Part shown: positions 25,502 to 35,651 of the stretch, piece after piece
Layout of the letters: each line of letters opens with the position of its first letter
Numbering within the stretch: position 1 is the stretch's first letter
Program-made: the position numbers and the translations under genes
Source: SZUA-430 sp040381215
GTDB taxonomy: Bacteria; Pseudomonadota; Alphaproteobacteria; Micropepsales; Micropepsaceae
Assembly: GCA_040381215.1 (NCBI GenBank)
Contig: JBEIHO010000009.1
Coordinates: 1 to 64,000 of the forward strand
Length of the DNA stretch: 64,000 bases
Direction of reading: 5' to 3'
Notes under the pieces: model-generated
What the model was told of the DNA's origin: nothing
Databases searched by the model: none
What the model saw: the letters and a program-made list of their open reading frames with translations, nothing else

Positions 25502-27397
25502 ATGCTGCGGATCAACGACCTCACCTACCGGATCGAAGGACGCCCCCTGTTCGAGCAGGCGGGCGCGAATATCCCTTCGGGTCACAAGGTTGGCCTTGTC
25601 GGACGGAATGGAACCGGCAAGACCACGCTGTTCCGGCTGATCCGGGGTGAAATCGAAAGCGACGGCGGCGACATCTCGATTCCCCGGGAATGGCGCATTG
25701 GCGGGGTAGCGCAAGAAGTACCCGGCGGGCCCACCACCCTCATCGACACCGTCCTTGAAGCTGATGTCGAGCGAACCGCATTGATGACGGAAGCCCTCAC
25801 GGCGAGCGACCCGATGCGCATCGCGGAGATCGAAACACGACTGATCGACATCGGGGCGCACCGGGCCCCCGCGCGCGCAGCCGAGATCCTTGCCGGCCTT
25901 GGCTTCGATGCCGAGGCGCAGCAGAGACCCTGCTCCGACTTTTCGGGCGGGTGGCGCATGCGCGTGGCGCTTGCGGCCGTGTTGTTTTCCAATCCGGAGC
26001 TGCTGCTGCTGGACGAGCCAACCAACTATCTCGACCTCGAGGGGTCGTTGTGGCTGGAGCAATATCTCAAGCGCTACCAGGGCACGTTGCTGCTGATCAG
26101 CCATGACCGGGGGCTGCTCAACACGGCCGTGGATTCCATCCTGCACCTGGAAGAGCGCAAACTGACCTTCTATACGGGCACGTATGACACATTCGAGCGG
26201 ACGCGCGCCGAGCGCATGGCGGTCGCCGAAGCGCAGCGGACCAAGCAGGAGACGCAGCGCAAGCACATGCAGGCTTTCGTCGACCGCTTCCGCTACAAGG
26301 CGTCGAAGGCGCGTCAGGCCCAGAGCCGGCTGAAGGCCATTGCCAAGCTGCAACCCGTCGCCGGGATCTCGAATGAGCGCGTCGCGCCGTTCCGTCTGGG
26401 CGAACCGGAGGAATTGTCGCCACCGCTTCTCGCCCTCGACCGCGTTGTTGCAGGTTATGGCGATCGCGTCGTGCTCTCGTCGATGGACCTGCGCATCGAT
26501 CCCGACGACCGGATTGCCCTTCTGGGTGCCAACGGAAACGGCAAATCCACGTTTGCAAAGCTGATCTCGAGCCGGCTCAAGCCGATGGATGGATCCATCA
26601 CCAAGGCGCGACGGCTGCGCATAGGCTACTTCGCGCAGCACCAGCTTGACGAGATGCCTGCCAACGTGACCCCGGTGCAGCAACTCATGCGGCTGATCCC
26701 GAACCTGCGCGAGCAGGACGCACGCAACCGCCTGGGGACTGCCGGCTTCCCGGAGTCCAAGGCCGACACGGCGATCGGCAATCTGTCCGGCGGCGAGCGG
26801 GCACGCCTCCTGATCATGATTGCCGCCCTCGATGCGCCACACCTGCTTATCCTGGACGAACCGACGAACCATCTCGACATCGACAGCCGCGAGGCGCTGG
26901 TGATGGCGCTCAATGAATATCCCGGCGCCGTGCTGCTGATCAGCCACGACCCTCATCTCATCGAGACCTGCGCCGACAGGCTGTGGCTGGTCGGCAATGG
27001 CCGCGTGTCACCATTCGATGGGGATATGGAAGACTATCGCCGGATCCTGCTGGACGAACGCAAGCCTTCAGGCGGCAAGGCCGCGGCCACCACGGCGGGA
27101 AAGGCTTCGCGGGCAGAAGAGCGCCGGCTGGCGGCCGACCGCAGGGCGCAACTGGCGCCCCTCAAGCGCAAGGCCGATGAGGCCGAGAAGAAGATCGCGA
27201 AACTGCAGGCCGAACTCAACAAGCTCGACGCCACGCTCAACGATCCGGGGCTTTATGAAAAGGATCCGGCCAAGGTCACGACGCTGACACGCCAGCGCGC
27301 CGACCTGCAGCGACAAATTGAAGACGCAGAGGCATCGTGGCTCGAGGCCAGCGAGGCGCATGAGGTTGCCTTGGCGGCCCTCGAAACGGGCGCCTGA
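25502..27397 (+). CDS. ABC-F family ATPase (YheS/Uup-like), translation-associated
   Basis: 631 residues. Two ABC cassettes in one chain, no transmembrane segment: Walker A GRNGTGKTT (about 35-43) and GANGNGKST (about 344-352), signature motifs FSGGWRMR and LSGGERARL, Walker B LLLLDEPTNYLDL and LLILDEPTNHLDI. The linker between cassettes is charged and helical, as in ribosome-binding ABC-F proteins. The C-terminal extension (about 535-630) is rich in Lys, Glu and Ala and likely coiled coil. ABC-F proteins bind the ribosomal E site; this chain most resembles YheS. Divergent from ndk. Confidence 0.92.
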   Translation: MLRINDLTYRIEGRPLFEQAGANIPSGHKVGLVGRNGTGKTTLFRLIRGEIESDGGDISIPREWRIGGVAQEVPGGPTTLIDTVLEADVERTALMTEALTASDPMRIAEIETRLIDIGAHRAPARAAEILAGLGFDAEAQQRPCSDFSGGWRMRVALAAVLFSNPELLLLDEPTNYLDLEGSLWLEQYLKRYQGTLLLISHDRGLLNTAVDSILHLEERKLTFYTGTYDTFERTRAERMAVAEAQRTKQETQRKHMQAFVDRFRYKASKARQAQSRLKAIAKLQPVAGISNERVAPFRLGEPEELSPPLLALDRVVAGYGDRVVLSSMDLRIDPDDRIALLGANGNGKSTFAKLISSRLKPMDGSITKARRLRIGYFAQHQLDEMPANVTPVQQLMRLIPNLREQDARNRLGTAGFPESKADTAIGNLSGGERARLLIMIAALDAPHLLILDEPTNHLDIDSREALVMALNEYPGAVLLISHDPHLIETCADRLWLVGNGRVSPFDGDMEDYRRILLDERKPSGGKAAATTAGKASRAEERRLAADRRAQLAPLKRKADEAEKKIAKLQAELNKLDATLNDPGLYEKDPAKVTTLTRQRADLQRQIEDAEASWLEASEAHEVALAALETGA

Positions 27398-27403
27398 GCG
27401 CCA

Positions 27404-27418
27404 TTAAGTACCGATTAA
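27404..27418. promoter_or_regulatory. CtrA-type box TTAA-N7-TTAA
   Basis: TTAA (27404-27407), seven bases, then TTAA (27415-27418) followed by C, matching the cell-cycle regulator CtrA consensus TTAA-N7-TTAAC known from Caulobacter. It lies 86 bp before the small gene at 27490. A GANTC site (GATTC, 27446-27450), the target of the CcrM methylase, lies between. It is the only such box I found in the intergenic regions of the window. Confidence 0.5.
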
Positions 27419-27489
27419 CCGCGCCGGACGCACTCTGAGGTTGCTGATTCGCGATGATCAGTTTCTTCTTGGGGGCAGGACTTCACTTA

Positions 27490-27759
27490 ATGAGCACGGC
27501 CACGACGCCTGACACGCAAATGCGCGTGCTGAAAGACTGGGCTATCGAACGGATGACCACGGGCACCCAGACGCCCTATGCGTGGTTCCAGTGCATGAAA
27601 CTCATCGAAGTGCTCGATGCCTTCCTTGAGGCGGGCGAAGACGCCGGCATTCACGAGCCCCTGCCCAAGGCGCAAACGCGCAAGCGGGTGCGGCAGAAGG
27701 CGATGCCCTCGAACGTCGTTCCGTTTGACGCGGCGTTGCGCCAGCGGGCGGCTGAATAG
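27490..27759 (+). CDS. Small conserved-looking hypothetical protein (89 aa)
   Basis: No family recognised. The ATG at 27490 is preferred over one at 27454 because AGGA lies 9 nt before it. The protein is soluble: a mostly helical N-terminal half (MRVLKDWAIERM, PYAWFQCMKLIEVLDAFLEAGEDA) and a basic linker (KAQTRKRVRQK). It has codon use like its neighbours and stands alone between the ABC-F gene and the Sco gene. The CtrA-type box upstream hints at cell-cycle control, which is inference only. Confidence 0.65.
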   Translation: MSTATTPDTQMRVLKDWAIERMTTGTQTPYAWFQCMKLIEVLDAFLEAGEDAGIHEPLPKAQTRKRVRQKAMPSNVVPFDAALRQRAAE

Positions 27760-27916
27760 GCTTGCACCGGGCCTTGTTCGGCCTCTACCGGCCAGCTTAG
27801 CCTTCGGGACGCGCCTTGCGGTTCGACTTTTGGCTGACTTCCAGCCGCCCTGACTTTTCTGCTAGGAGTCCTCGGCGACCGCCACGAGCGGTGAAGTGCC
27901 GGGGCTCAGCATTCCA

Positions 27917-28840
27917 ATGTTCAGGTTCAGCGTTCTGTTCTTTTTTCTGGTTTACGCTGCGGCAGGGGCGGATGCGTCGCCATGGCGTGCCTCTTACTTC
28001 CCGAATGTCATCCTGACTGACCAGGATGGAAAGAAGCACCGCTTCTACGACGATCTCATCAAGGACAAGATCGTCACCATCAATTTCATGTTCACGACGT
28101 GCAAGGACATCTGTCCGCTGGATACGGCAAATCTGCTGCGGGTGCAGGAGTTGCTGGGTGATCGCGTCGGCAAGAACGTGCACATGTACTCGATCTCGAT
28201 CGACCCCGAAAACGATACGCCTGCAGCGCTGAAGCGGTACATGCAGACCTATGGCGTCAAGCCTGGCTGGACGTTCCTGACCGGCAAGAGGAAGGACGTG
28301 GACCTGCTGATCAGCAAGCTCGCCATGCGCGTCTCCAACCCCGGAAGCCCGCAGGACCACGATACAAGCATACGGCTTGGAAACGAGAAGCTCGGGCAAT
28401 GGATCAAGAGGTCGGTCTTCGATGACCCGAAGATCCTGGCCAACCTGCTGACGGACACGCTGACCAATTACGACGTGAGCCTCTCCCAGACGCACAAGGG
28501 GTACGAGGCGGCGCCTGAGGTGAAGCTCAATTCGCGCGGCGAGTACCTCTACCGGACCCGCTGCCAGGCGTGCCACACGATCGGTGGCGGGGATCGGCTG
28601 GGGCCGGATCTGGCAAACGTGGCTTCGGCGCGGCCACGGCCGTGGCTTCGGCGGTGGCTGAAGGAGCCCGACAAGATGATCGCGGAGGGTGATCCGGTGG
28701 CTCTGGCCCTGCTCGAGCAATACCGTAACCTGCCGATGCCCAATTTCGGGTTCGGCGACATCGAGGTCGATGCCTTGATCGCCTACATGGAAGAGATGGA
28801 CGCAAAGAAGGCGTCGCCGCAGCCTGACGCCCGCAAGTGA
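27917..28840 (+). CDS. Sco/SenC copper-chaperone domain fused to cytochrome c domain
   Basis: 307 residues from the ATG at 27917; a GTG at 27896 is possible. A signal peptide (1-20) is followed by a Sco1/SenC thioredoxin-fold domain with CxxxC at Cys62 and Cys66 and the third copper ligand His148 in QDHDTS. A class-I cytochrome c domain occupies about 205-300, with heme motif CQACH (216-220) and a probable axial Met274 in LPMPNF. Sco proteins help build the CuA site of cytochrome oxidase or nitrous-oxide reductase. No oxidase genes are in the window. Both domains would face the periplasm. Confidence 0.88.
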   Translation: MFRFSVLFFFLVYAAAGADASPWRASYFPNVILTDQDGKKHRFYDDLIKDKIVTINFMFTTCKDICPLDTANLLRVQELLGDRVGKNVHMYSISIDPENDTPAALKRYMQTYGVKPGWTFLTGKRKDVDLLISKLAMRVSNPGSPQDHDTSIRLGNEKLGQWIKRSVFDDPKILANLLTDTLTNYDVSLSQTHKGYEAAPEVKLNSRGEYLYRTRCQACHTIGGGDRLGPDLANVASARPRPWLRRWLKEPDKMIAEGDPVALALLEQYRNLPMPNFGFGDIEVDALIAYMEEMDAKKASPQPDARK

Positions 28841-28853
28841 ATCTCCGGCAGGT

Positions 28854-30227
28854 TCAGGCCACGACCGCCTGACGCACCACGCGCTCGGCCGGCAGTTCGG
28901 CCCAGATCGTCGACCCGATCCCCGGCGCGCTCTCAAGATGCAGGCGGCCGCCGTGGGCCTCGACCAGCTGCTTGCAGATCGACAGGCCGAGGCCTGTGCC
29001 ACGCCCCTCGACGGTGTAGGCATCAGATCCCTGCTCGAAGGGTAGCAAGACACGCTCGAGGACCTCGGGGGTCATTCCGACGCCACTGTCCTTCACGCCA
29101 AGGCTCAACCGTCCATCAGCTGACTGCCGGCAGAATACGACGGCTTCACTTCCTGGCCTGCTGAACTTGATCGCGTTGGACAGGAGGTTGACGAGGATCT
29201 GCTTGACGGCCCGCTCATCGGCCACGATCACGGCGTCGAGGGCAAAGTTCATGGCAAGACCGATGCTGCCGCGATCGGCCTGAGGCTCGACCAGGCGCAT
29301 CGCGTCATGGGCAATGTCCTGCAGCCTGACCGCTTCAAAAACAAGCTCGTGCTTTCCGGCCTCGATCTTGGCGATGTCCAGCAGGTCGTTGATCATGTGC
29401 AGCAGATGCTGCCCGCTGGCGTGGATGTCATCGACATAGGCCGCGTAGCGGTGTGGCGTGACGGGACCAAATGTGCGCTGGCGCATGAGATCCGTGTAGC
29501 CGATGATCGCGTTCAAGGGCGTCCGCAGCTCGTGGCTCATGGATGCGAGAAAAGCGCTCTTTGCCTCATTGGCCCTCACAAGGGCTGCGGCAAGGTCTTC
29601 GTTTTCGAAACGAAGCTTCAGCGCGATGCTGTAGCTGCGCGCGGCCTTCATGCCATAGGTCACGAGGATCAGCATGAAGATCGGCAGCAAGATCATGAAG
29701 ACCTTGGACAACATGTCGCCATGCAACAGGAAGGCTGCCATGCTGATCGACGCCAGGCTGGTCAAGGCCGGTACCAGGGCTTCAAGGCAGACGGCGAGGA
29801 TGAAGAAATACGAGACCATGACCCCCAGCATCAGCGTGCAGAGGATGGCCTGGTTCACCGTGTTGGTTTCATCCCAGAATATGAACAAGAGCGATCCCCA
29901 GACCAGCGAGTGGGAACACCACAGAGCCGTCAGGACCAGCTTCCAGAAGCGCGGCGAGTATCTGGCCTCAGCCTTCTGATAACAAAGATAGACAAATGTC
30001 GCTGTCGCCGCCCATGTCGTCACGAGAAGCATGAAGGCCGCACCCACCGCCGGGCTCGATTGGCCGATCCACGGGAACAGGCCACACATGAGCACGCTCA
30101 TGATCAGCGCAATGGGTGCACCGTCCGCGTAGGTCAGCCAGCTCCCAAACGCCAGGCGCACCTTCTCGCGTTCGATCCTCTCTTCGGTTTCGGCCGGAAG
30201 AGGCGTTGCGCTGGCTGATTGGTCCAA
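28854..30227 (-). CDS. Membrane-bound sensor histidine kinase, orphan
   Basis: 457 residues. The N-terminal 195 residues hold about six hydrophobic segments (38-50, 62-82, 95-118, 128-150, 155-168, 175-192) with no large periplasmic domain. A HisKA domain follows with SMSHELRTPLN and phospho-accepting His232, then the HATPase with N box LVNLLSNAIKFS, G1 DSGVGM and G2 GTGLGLSICKQL. No response regulator gene is adjacent. The start is a TTG at 30227. The helix count resembles the MASE-type sensor kinases, but the sensed signal is unknown. Convergent with the Sco gene, 13 bp apart. Confidence 0.9.
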   Translation of the reverse strand: MDQSASATPLPAETEERIEREKVRLAFGSWLTYADGAPIALIMSVLMCGLFPWIGQSSPAVGAAFMLLVTTWAATATFVYLCYQKAEARYSPRFWKLVLTALWCSHSLVWGSLLFIFWDETNTVNQAILCTLMLGVMVSYFFILAVCLEALVPALTSLASISMAAFLLHGDMLSKVFMILLPIFMLILVTYGMKAARSYSIALKLRFENEDLAAALVRANEAKSAFLASMSHELRTPLNAIIGYTDLMRQRTFGPVTPHRYAAYVDDIHASGQHLLHMINDLLDIAKIEAGKHELVFEAVRLQDIAHDAMRLVEPQADRGSIGLAMNFALDAVIVADERAVKQILVNLLSNAIKFSRPGSEAVVFCRQSADGRLSLGVKDSGVGMTPEVLERVLLPFEQGSDAYTVEGRGTGLGLSICKQLVEAHGGRLHLESAPGIGSTIWAELPAERVVRQAVVA

Positions 30228-30440
30228 TTGAGACGTCCCGGGTGCTTTGCGGCCAGCAATCTAGGACAGGATGAGTGTGCATCGGGTTAGCGGGGGGCCC
30301 GTGACGGGTCGGCGGGCGAGACACCGCTGTTTCTTGGTTAGCGATCCCCTAAGGCTGTCGGCGGCGGCTTGCACCCCTGTCCCGCATGGTCCAATCCTGC
30401 ATGTGTCATCTGCGGGGCAGATTCCTGCGTAGGAGATCCC

Positions 30441-31253
30441 ATGGGCACCATTTCCGCGACTGATATCCTTCTCGTCAACGCCTCGATCTCTGCGGCATGC
30501 TTCCTTGTGCTCTGGCTTGTCAGCTTGCGGATCCGGGATGTGAGCTTCGTGGATAGCTGGTGGGCGCTTGGCATCGTCGTGCTGGCCGTATCTACCTTTG
30601 TCCAGCTGCCCTCTGCGGGGATCCATGCGACCCTGCTGGTCGTGCTGGGGTGCGCATGGGGGCTGCGTCTCGGGATCTATCTGCTCTGGCGATGGCTCAA
30701 GCATGGGGTCGATGCGCGTTACCGCGCCATCATGAAAAGCGCCGAGGTGCGGCGCGGCTGGAGCTTTGCGTTCACGGCCGGCGTGCAGGTTTTCCTGCTG
30801 CAGGGGATCCTGCAGTTCATCGTCGCCTTGCCTGTCCAAATGGGACAGATCGGCGAGGCGTCTCCCACGCTCGGCCTCGTCGCCCTGGCGGGCGCAGGCA
30901 TTGCGCTTGCGGGGCTTGCGTTCGAAACCATCGGCGACTGGCAGCTGGTACGCTTCAAGGCCAACCCGGAAAACAAGGGACGGGTGCTGGATACCGGCCT
31001 GTGGCGGTACACGCGGCATCCGAACTATTTCGGCGATGCGTGCGTCGGCTGGGGGCTGTTCCTGATTGCCAGCGAAACAACGCTGGGCTTGTGGACGCTG
31101 CCCGCCCCGGTCCTTCTCACCTTCCTGCTGACGCGGGTCAGCGGCGTGCCGCTTCTGGAAGACCAGTTGGGCAAGACCCGCCCCGGCTATGCGGATTATG
31201 TCGCCCGGACGCCCGCTTTCGTTCCCTGGTTTCCCCGACGCAAACAGGGATGA
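30441..31253 (+). CDS. DUF1295 / steroid 5-alpha-reductase-like membrane enzyme
   Basis: 270 residues. The ATG at 30441 follows AGGAGA. About six to seven hydrophobic segments span the chain. The C-terminal motif LWRYTRHPNYFGDACVGWG (about 189-207) is the signature of the DUF1295 and steroid-reductase/isoprenylcysteine-methyltransferase-like membrane families, which bind NADPH or SAM. Members are often annotated as putative steroid dehydrogenases, with no proven bacterial substrate. Convergent with holC. Confidence 0.85.
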   Translation: MGTISATDILLVNASISAACFLVLWLVSLRIRDVSFVDSWWALGIVVLAVSTFVQLPSAGIHATLLVVLGCAWGLRLGIYLLWRWLKHGVDARYRAIMKSAEVRRGWSFAFTAGVQVFLLQGILQFIVALPVQMGQIGEASPTLGLVALAGAGIALAGLAFETIGDWQLVRFKANPENKGRVLDTGLWRYTRHPNYFGDACVGWGLFLIASETTLGLWTLPAPVLLTFLLTRVSGVPLLEDQLGKTRPGYADYVARTPAFVPWFPRRKQG

Positions 31254-31260
31254 GCCTCCG

Positions 31261-31724
31261 TCAGGCCTTTTTTTCCCATTTGCCGGTGTCTGATTGCTGC
31301 CAGTAGGTGGTGGCGAAGCCTGTCGTGCGGGCCAATTTCCAGTTGGCGCGCGCGGCTTCAATCGCGGCGGGATCGCGCCCGTCGAAAAGAAGAACGATGC
31401 GCTGGTAGATGCCGAGAGCGTCCTCAGACCAGGTCGCCGGCGCGGCGCCGTCTGCGAAAAAGGCGACGCTGGCGCTGTTCAGGTTGCGGTCATCCATGGT
31501 CAGCAGCACGGGCTGACTTGACGCGCGCGGGTCGTCGAAAGTTGCATGCGGCAGGAAGCTGTCGTCACGAAAGGTCCAGAGGTGGCTATCGAGCACCTCC
31601 AGACGCTCGGATGAACCCACGCAAACCAGCGCCTTCCATCCGCGCTCGAGCGTCCGCTCGAGCAGACCGGGCAGGACTTCTTCAAGCCCTGCCCGCTCAA
31701 GGTGATAGAAAAGGATCTCCGTCA

Positions 31725-31725
<1 letters not shown>
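31261..31725 (-). CDS. holC: DNA polymerase III subunit chi
   Basis: 154 residues. Chi is a clamp-loader accessory protein that binds single-strand binding protein. The start MTEILFYHLERAGLEEVLPGLLERTLERGWKA is typical of the family, including the FYHL segment, and RIVLLFDGRDPAAIEAARANWK follows later. Its ATG shares one base with the pepA stop (TGATG, 31723-31727), so it is translationally coupled to pepA, the usual pepA-holC pair of proteobacteria. Confidence 0.92.
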
Positions 31726-33212
<1,487 letters not shown>

Positions 33213-33426
33213 GGAATGTCGGCTCTCGGGTCAGGAAAACGGGAGACAATGGAACGGGGTTATTGCGTCAGCATCGCGCCTGCATTATTCGAGACGCTGC
33301 ATGCAGCTAGCCTGCTGCGCCGCTGAAAGCAAACGGATAACCTCGCGGTAACGTTTCGGGTTGTACCCAGAACGCGTGCCAAAGTGAAGCAAGCTGTTCG
33401 GTGTCCAACCACAGGTCAGGGACCTT

Positions 33427-34560
33427 ATGTCCGGATTGTCATCCTATATCTTCCGGCAAGTCCTCGGGCCCCTGGTTTTCTTCACTTTTTCGGTGCTCGG
33501 CGTGGCCTGGCTCTCGCAGTCGCTGCGGTACCTCGACGTGGTGGTCAACCAGAGCCAGTCGGCGCTCACCTACATCTACCTGACTGTGCTGGCCCTGCCG
33601 CAGACGATCGGCTTGCTGCTGCCGTTCGCGGTGTTCATCGCTGTCATCTATGCCCTCAACCGGCTTTACGTCGAAAACGAACTGGTGGTGATCTGGGCTG
33701 CCGGGTTCAACCGCTGGGCCGTGATCTGGCCGGTGCTTGCCGTTGCCCTGCTGGCCACCCTGGTCGCCTACGTCACCAATCTGGTGATCATGCCGGCGGG
33801 CATGCGGGAGGTGAAGGACAAGGTCTTCGAGATCCGCGCGGACCTTGTGAACACCTTTGTTCGAGAAGGTGCCTTTACCAATCCGACAAACGGCCTGACC
33901 GTCTATGTGGCCGAGAACAATTCCAACGGCGACATCCGCGGGATGCTGGTGCATGACGCCCGCAATCCCAAGGGAATTGCGACCTACATGGCAGAGCGCG
34001 GCATGCTGGCGGACACGCCGGCCGGGCCGCGCCTGATCATGTTCAATGGCAACGTGCAGTGGGTCGAGGGTGGGCCGGGAAAGGTGAAACGGCTCAGCTT
34101 CGAGCAGTACACGTTCGATCTCAGCCAATTCGACAAACGCCGGGACCAGAGCGCGCGGGAAGCCAGCGAGCGCTATCTCGGCGAACTGCTGAACCCCGAA
34201 AAGACACTGCCGGAGAAGGCTCGCAAGAAATTCCATGCCGAGGCCCATAACCGCCTGAGCGGGCCACTTTATTGCATCGTCTTTGCCCTCATCGGTGTCT
34301 ATGCGCTGGTTGGTGGGGACTTCAACCGCAAGGGCTATGGCGGGCGCATCGCCCTGGCTTTCGCGATCATGCTGGCCGTCAGGCTGCCCGGGTTTGGCAT
34401 CCAGTTGCTGACCAATTCGACGCCCGATGCGGCGATCGCCATGTATGTATGGCCGGCCCTCTGGATCGGAGGCCTTCTTCTGGTCCTGTCGATACCCCGT
34501 TTTGAACTGCTGAGGCGTGGCAGAGGCCAGGCTGCCAGCGAGGGGGCGGTGGCCGCATGA
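33427..34560 (+). CDS. lptF: LPS export ABC permease LptF
   Basis: 377 residues. LptF and LptG form the inner-membrane permease that, with LptB, lifts lipopolysaccharide out of the membrane. Start preceded by AGGGA. Three N-terminal membrane segments (about 12-32, 50-72, 95-115), a periplasmic jellyroll domain (about 130-255) and three C-terminal segments match the family; YIFRQVLGP at the N terminus and NELVVIWAAGFNRW are typical. The stop overlaps lptG (ATGA, 34557-34560). It heads an operon with lptG, lptD, surA, pdxA and rsmA. Confidence 0.95.
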   Translation: MSGLSSYIFRQVLGPLVFFTFSVLGVAWLSQSLRYLDVVVNQSQSALTYIYLTVLALPQTIGLLLPFAVFIAVIYALNRLYVENELVVIWAAGFNRWAVIWPVLAVALLATLVAYVTNLVIMPAGMREVKDKVFEIRADLVNTFVREGAFTNPTNGLTVYVAENNSNGDIRGMLVHDARNPKGIATYMAERGMLADTPAGPRLIMFNGNVQWVEGGPGKVKRLSFEQYTFDLSQFDKRRDQSAREASERYLGELLNPEKTLPEKARKKFHAEAHNRLSGPLYCIVFALIGVYALVGGDFNRKGYGGRIALAFAIMLAVRLPGFGIQLLTNSTPDAAIAMYVWPALWIGGLLLVLSIPRFELLRRGRGQAASEGAVAA

Positions 34561-35651
34561 ACCTGAGCTGGACACTCTTTCGCTATATCGCGCGGCAATT
34601 CCTCACCAGTGTTGGCTATGTCTTCCTGTTCTGCCTGACGCTGGCTTTCGTGATCAGCGTGGTCGAGTTGCTGACGCGGGCTTCGGGGCGCGAAAGCGTG
34701 CCTTTCAGCGTCATCCTCACGATGGCGGCCCTGAAGTTGCCGAACCTGACCGAGAAGATGATGCCTTTCGCGGTCATGTTTGGCGCGATCTGGTGCTTCG
34801 CGCGCATGACACGAAGCCAGGAATTGGTCGTGGCGCGCGCTGCGGGCGTCTCGGCCTGGCAGTTCCTGGCACCCGCCCTCGTCTCAGCCCTCGTCCTGGG
34901 GGGCTTCATGATGACGGTCTACAACCCCGTCGCCGCAAGCCTGATCGCCCGCTACGAGGTGCTTCAGGCGCGCTACATCGCCGGTCGGCCTTCGCTCCTG
35001 GCCGTTTCCAAGAACGGTCTGTGGCTGCGGCAAGGTGACGAGAAAGGACAGACCGTTATTCACGCGCGAAACGTGTCCAATAGCGGCCTGCAACTGGAAG
35101 ATGTAATTCTTTTCATCTATGAGGCGAACAACCAGTTCAAAGGCCGAATCGATGCCACGAGCGCGAAGCTTCGGGCGGGCGTTTGGAGCCTCGATAACGC
35201 CTGGGTGAGCGGGGTTGGCCTCAAAGCAACATTTTACCCCACACTTGATGTGAAAACGTCACTCACTCACAGCCAAATTCAAGAAAGCTTCGCAACCCCT
35301 GATACCATTGCGTTTTGGGACCTGCCGCAGTTCATCCAGCAGGCCGAAGCCGCGGGCTTTTCGGCGACAAAACACAGGCTCCACTACCACGCATTGCTTG
35401 CAGCCCCCCTGCTGTTATGCGCTATGATCTTCATTGCGGCGGCGTTCTCGCTCCGGCTTGCACGACTTGGGGGAGCTGCAAGGCTCATCGTATCCAGTGT
35501 CCTGACTGGGTTCGTCCTTTACTTCTTCACCGATTTCGCCCGTGCGTTGGGTGTTTCGGGGGTTGTGCCTGTCGTGTTGGCTGCGTGGGCGCCGGCTTCA
35601 ACGGCTCTGCTACTTGGTATGGCATACATGTTCAATCAGGAGGATGGATGA
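34557..35651 (+). CDS. lptG: LPS export ABC permease LptG
   Basis: 364 residues, partner of LptF. The first segment (TLFRYIARQFLTSVGYVFLF) and the coupling-helix region RSQELVVARAAGVSAW are typical. A periplasmic domain (about 130-255) sits between three N-terminal and three C-terminal membrane segments. The gene overlaps lptF at its start and lptD at its end by 4 bp each, so all three are translationally coupled. Confidence 0.95.
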   Translation: MNLSWTLFRYIARQFLTSVGYVFLFCLTLAFVISVVELLTRASGRESVPFSVILTMAALKLPNLTEKMMPFAVMFGAIWCFARMTRSQELVVARAAGVSAWQFLAPALVSALVLGGFMMTVYNPVAASLIARYEVLQARYIAGRPSLLAVSKNGLWLRQGDEKGQTVIHARNVSNSGLQLEDVILFIYEANNQFKGRIDATSAKLRAGVWSLDNAWVSGVGLKATFYPTLDVKTSLTHSQIQESFATPDTIAFWDLPQFIQQAEAAGFSATKHRLHYHALLAAPLLLCAMIFIAAAFSLRLARLGGAARLIVSSVLTGFVLYFFTDFARALGVSGVVPVVLAAWAPASTALLLGMAYMFNQEDG

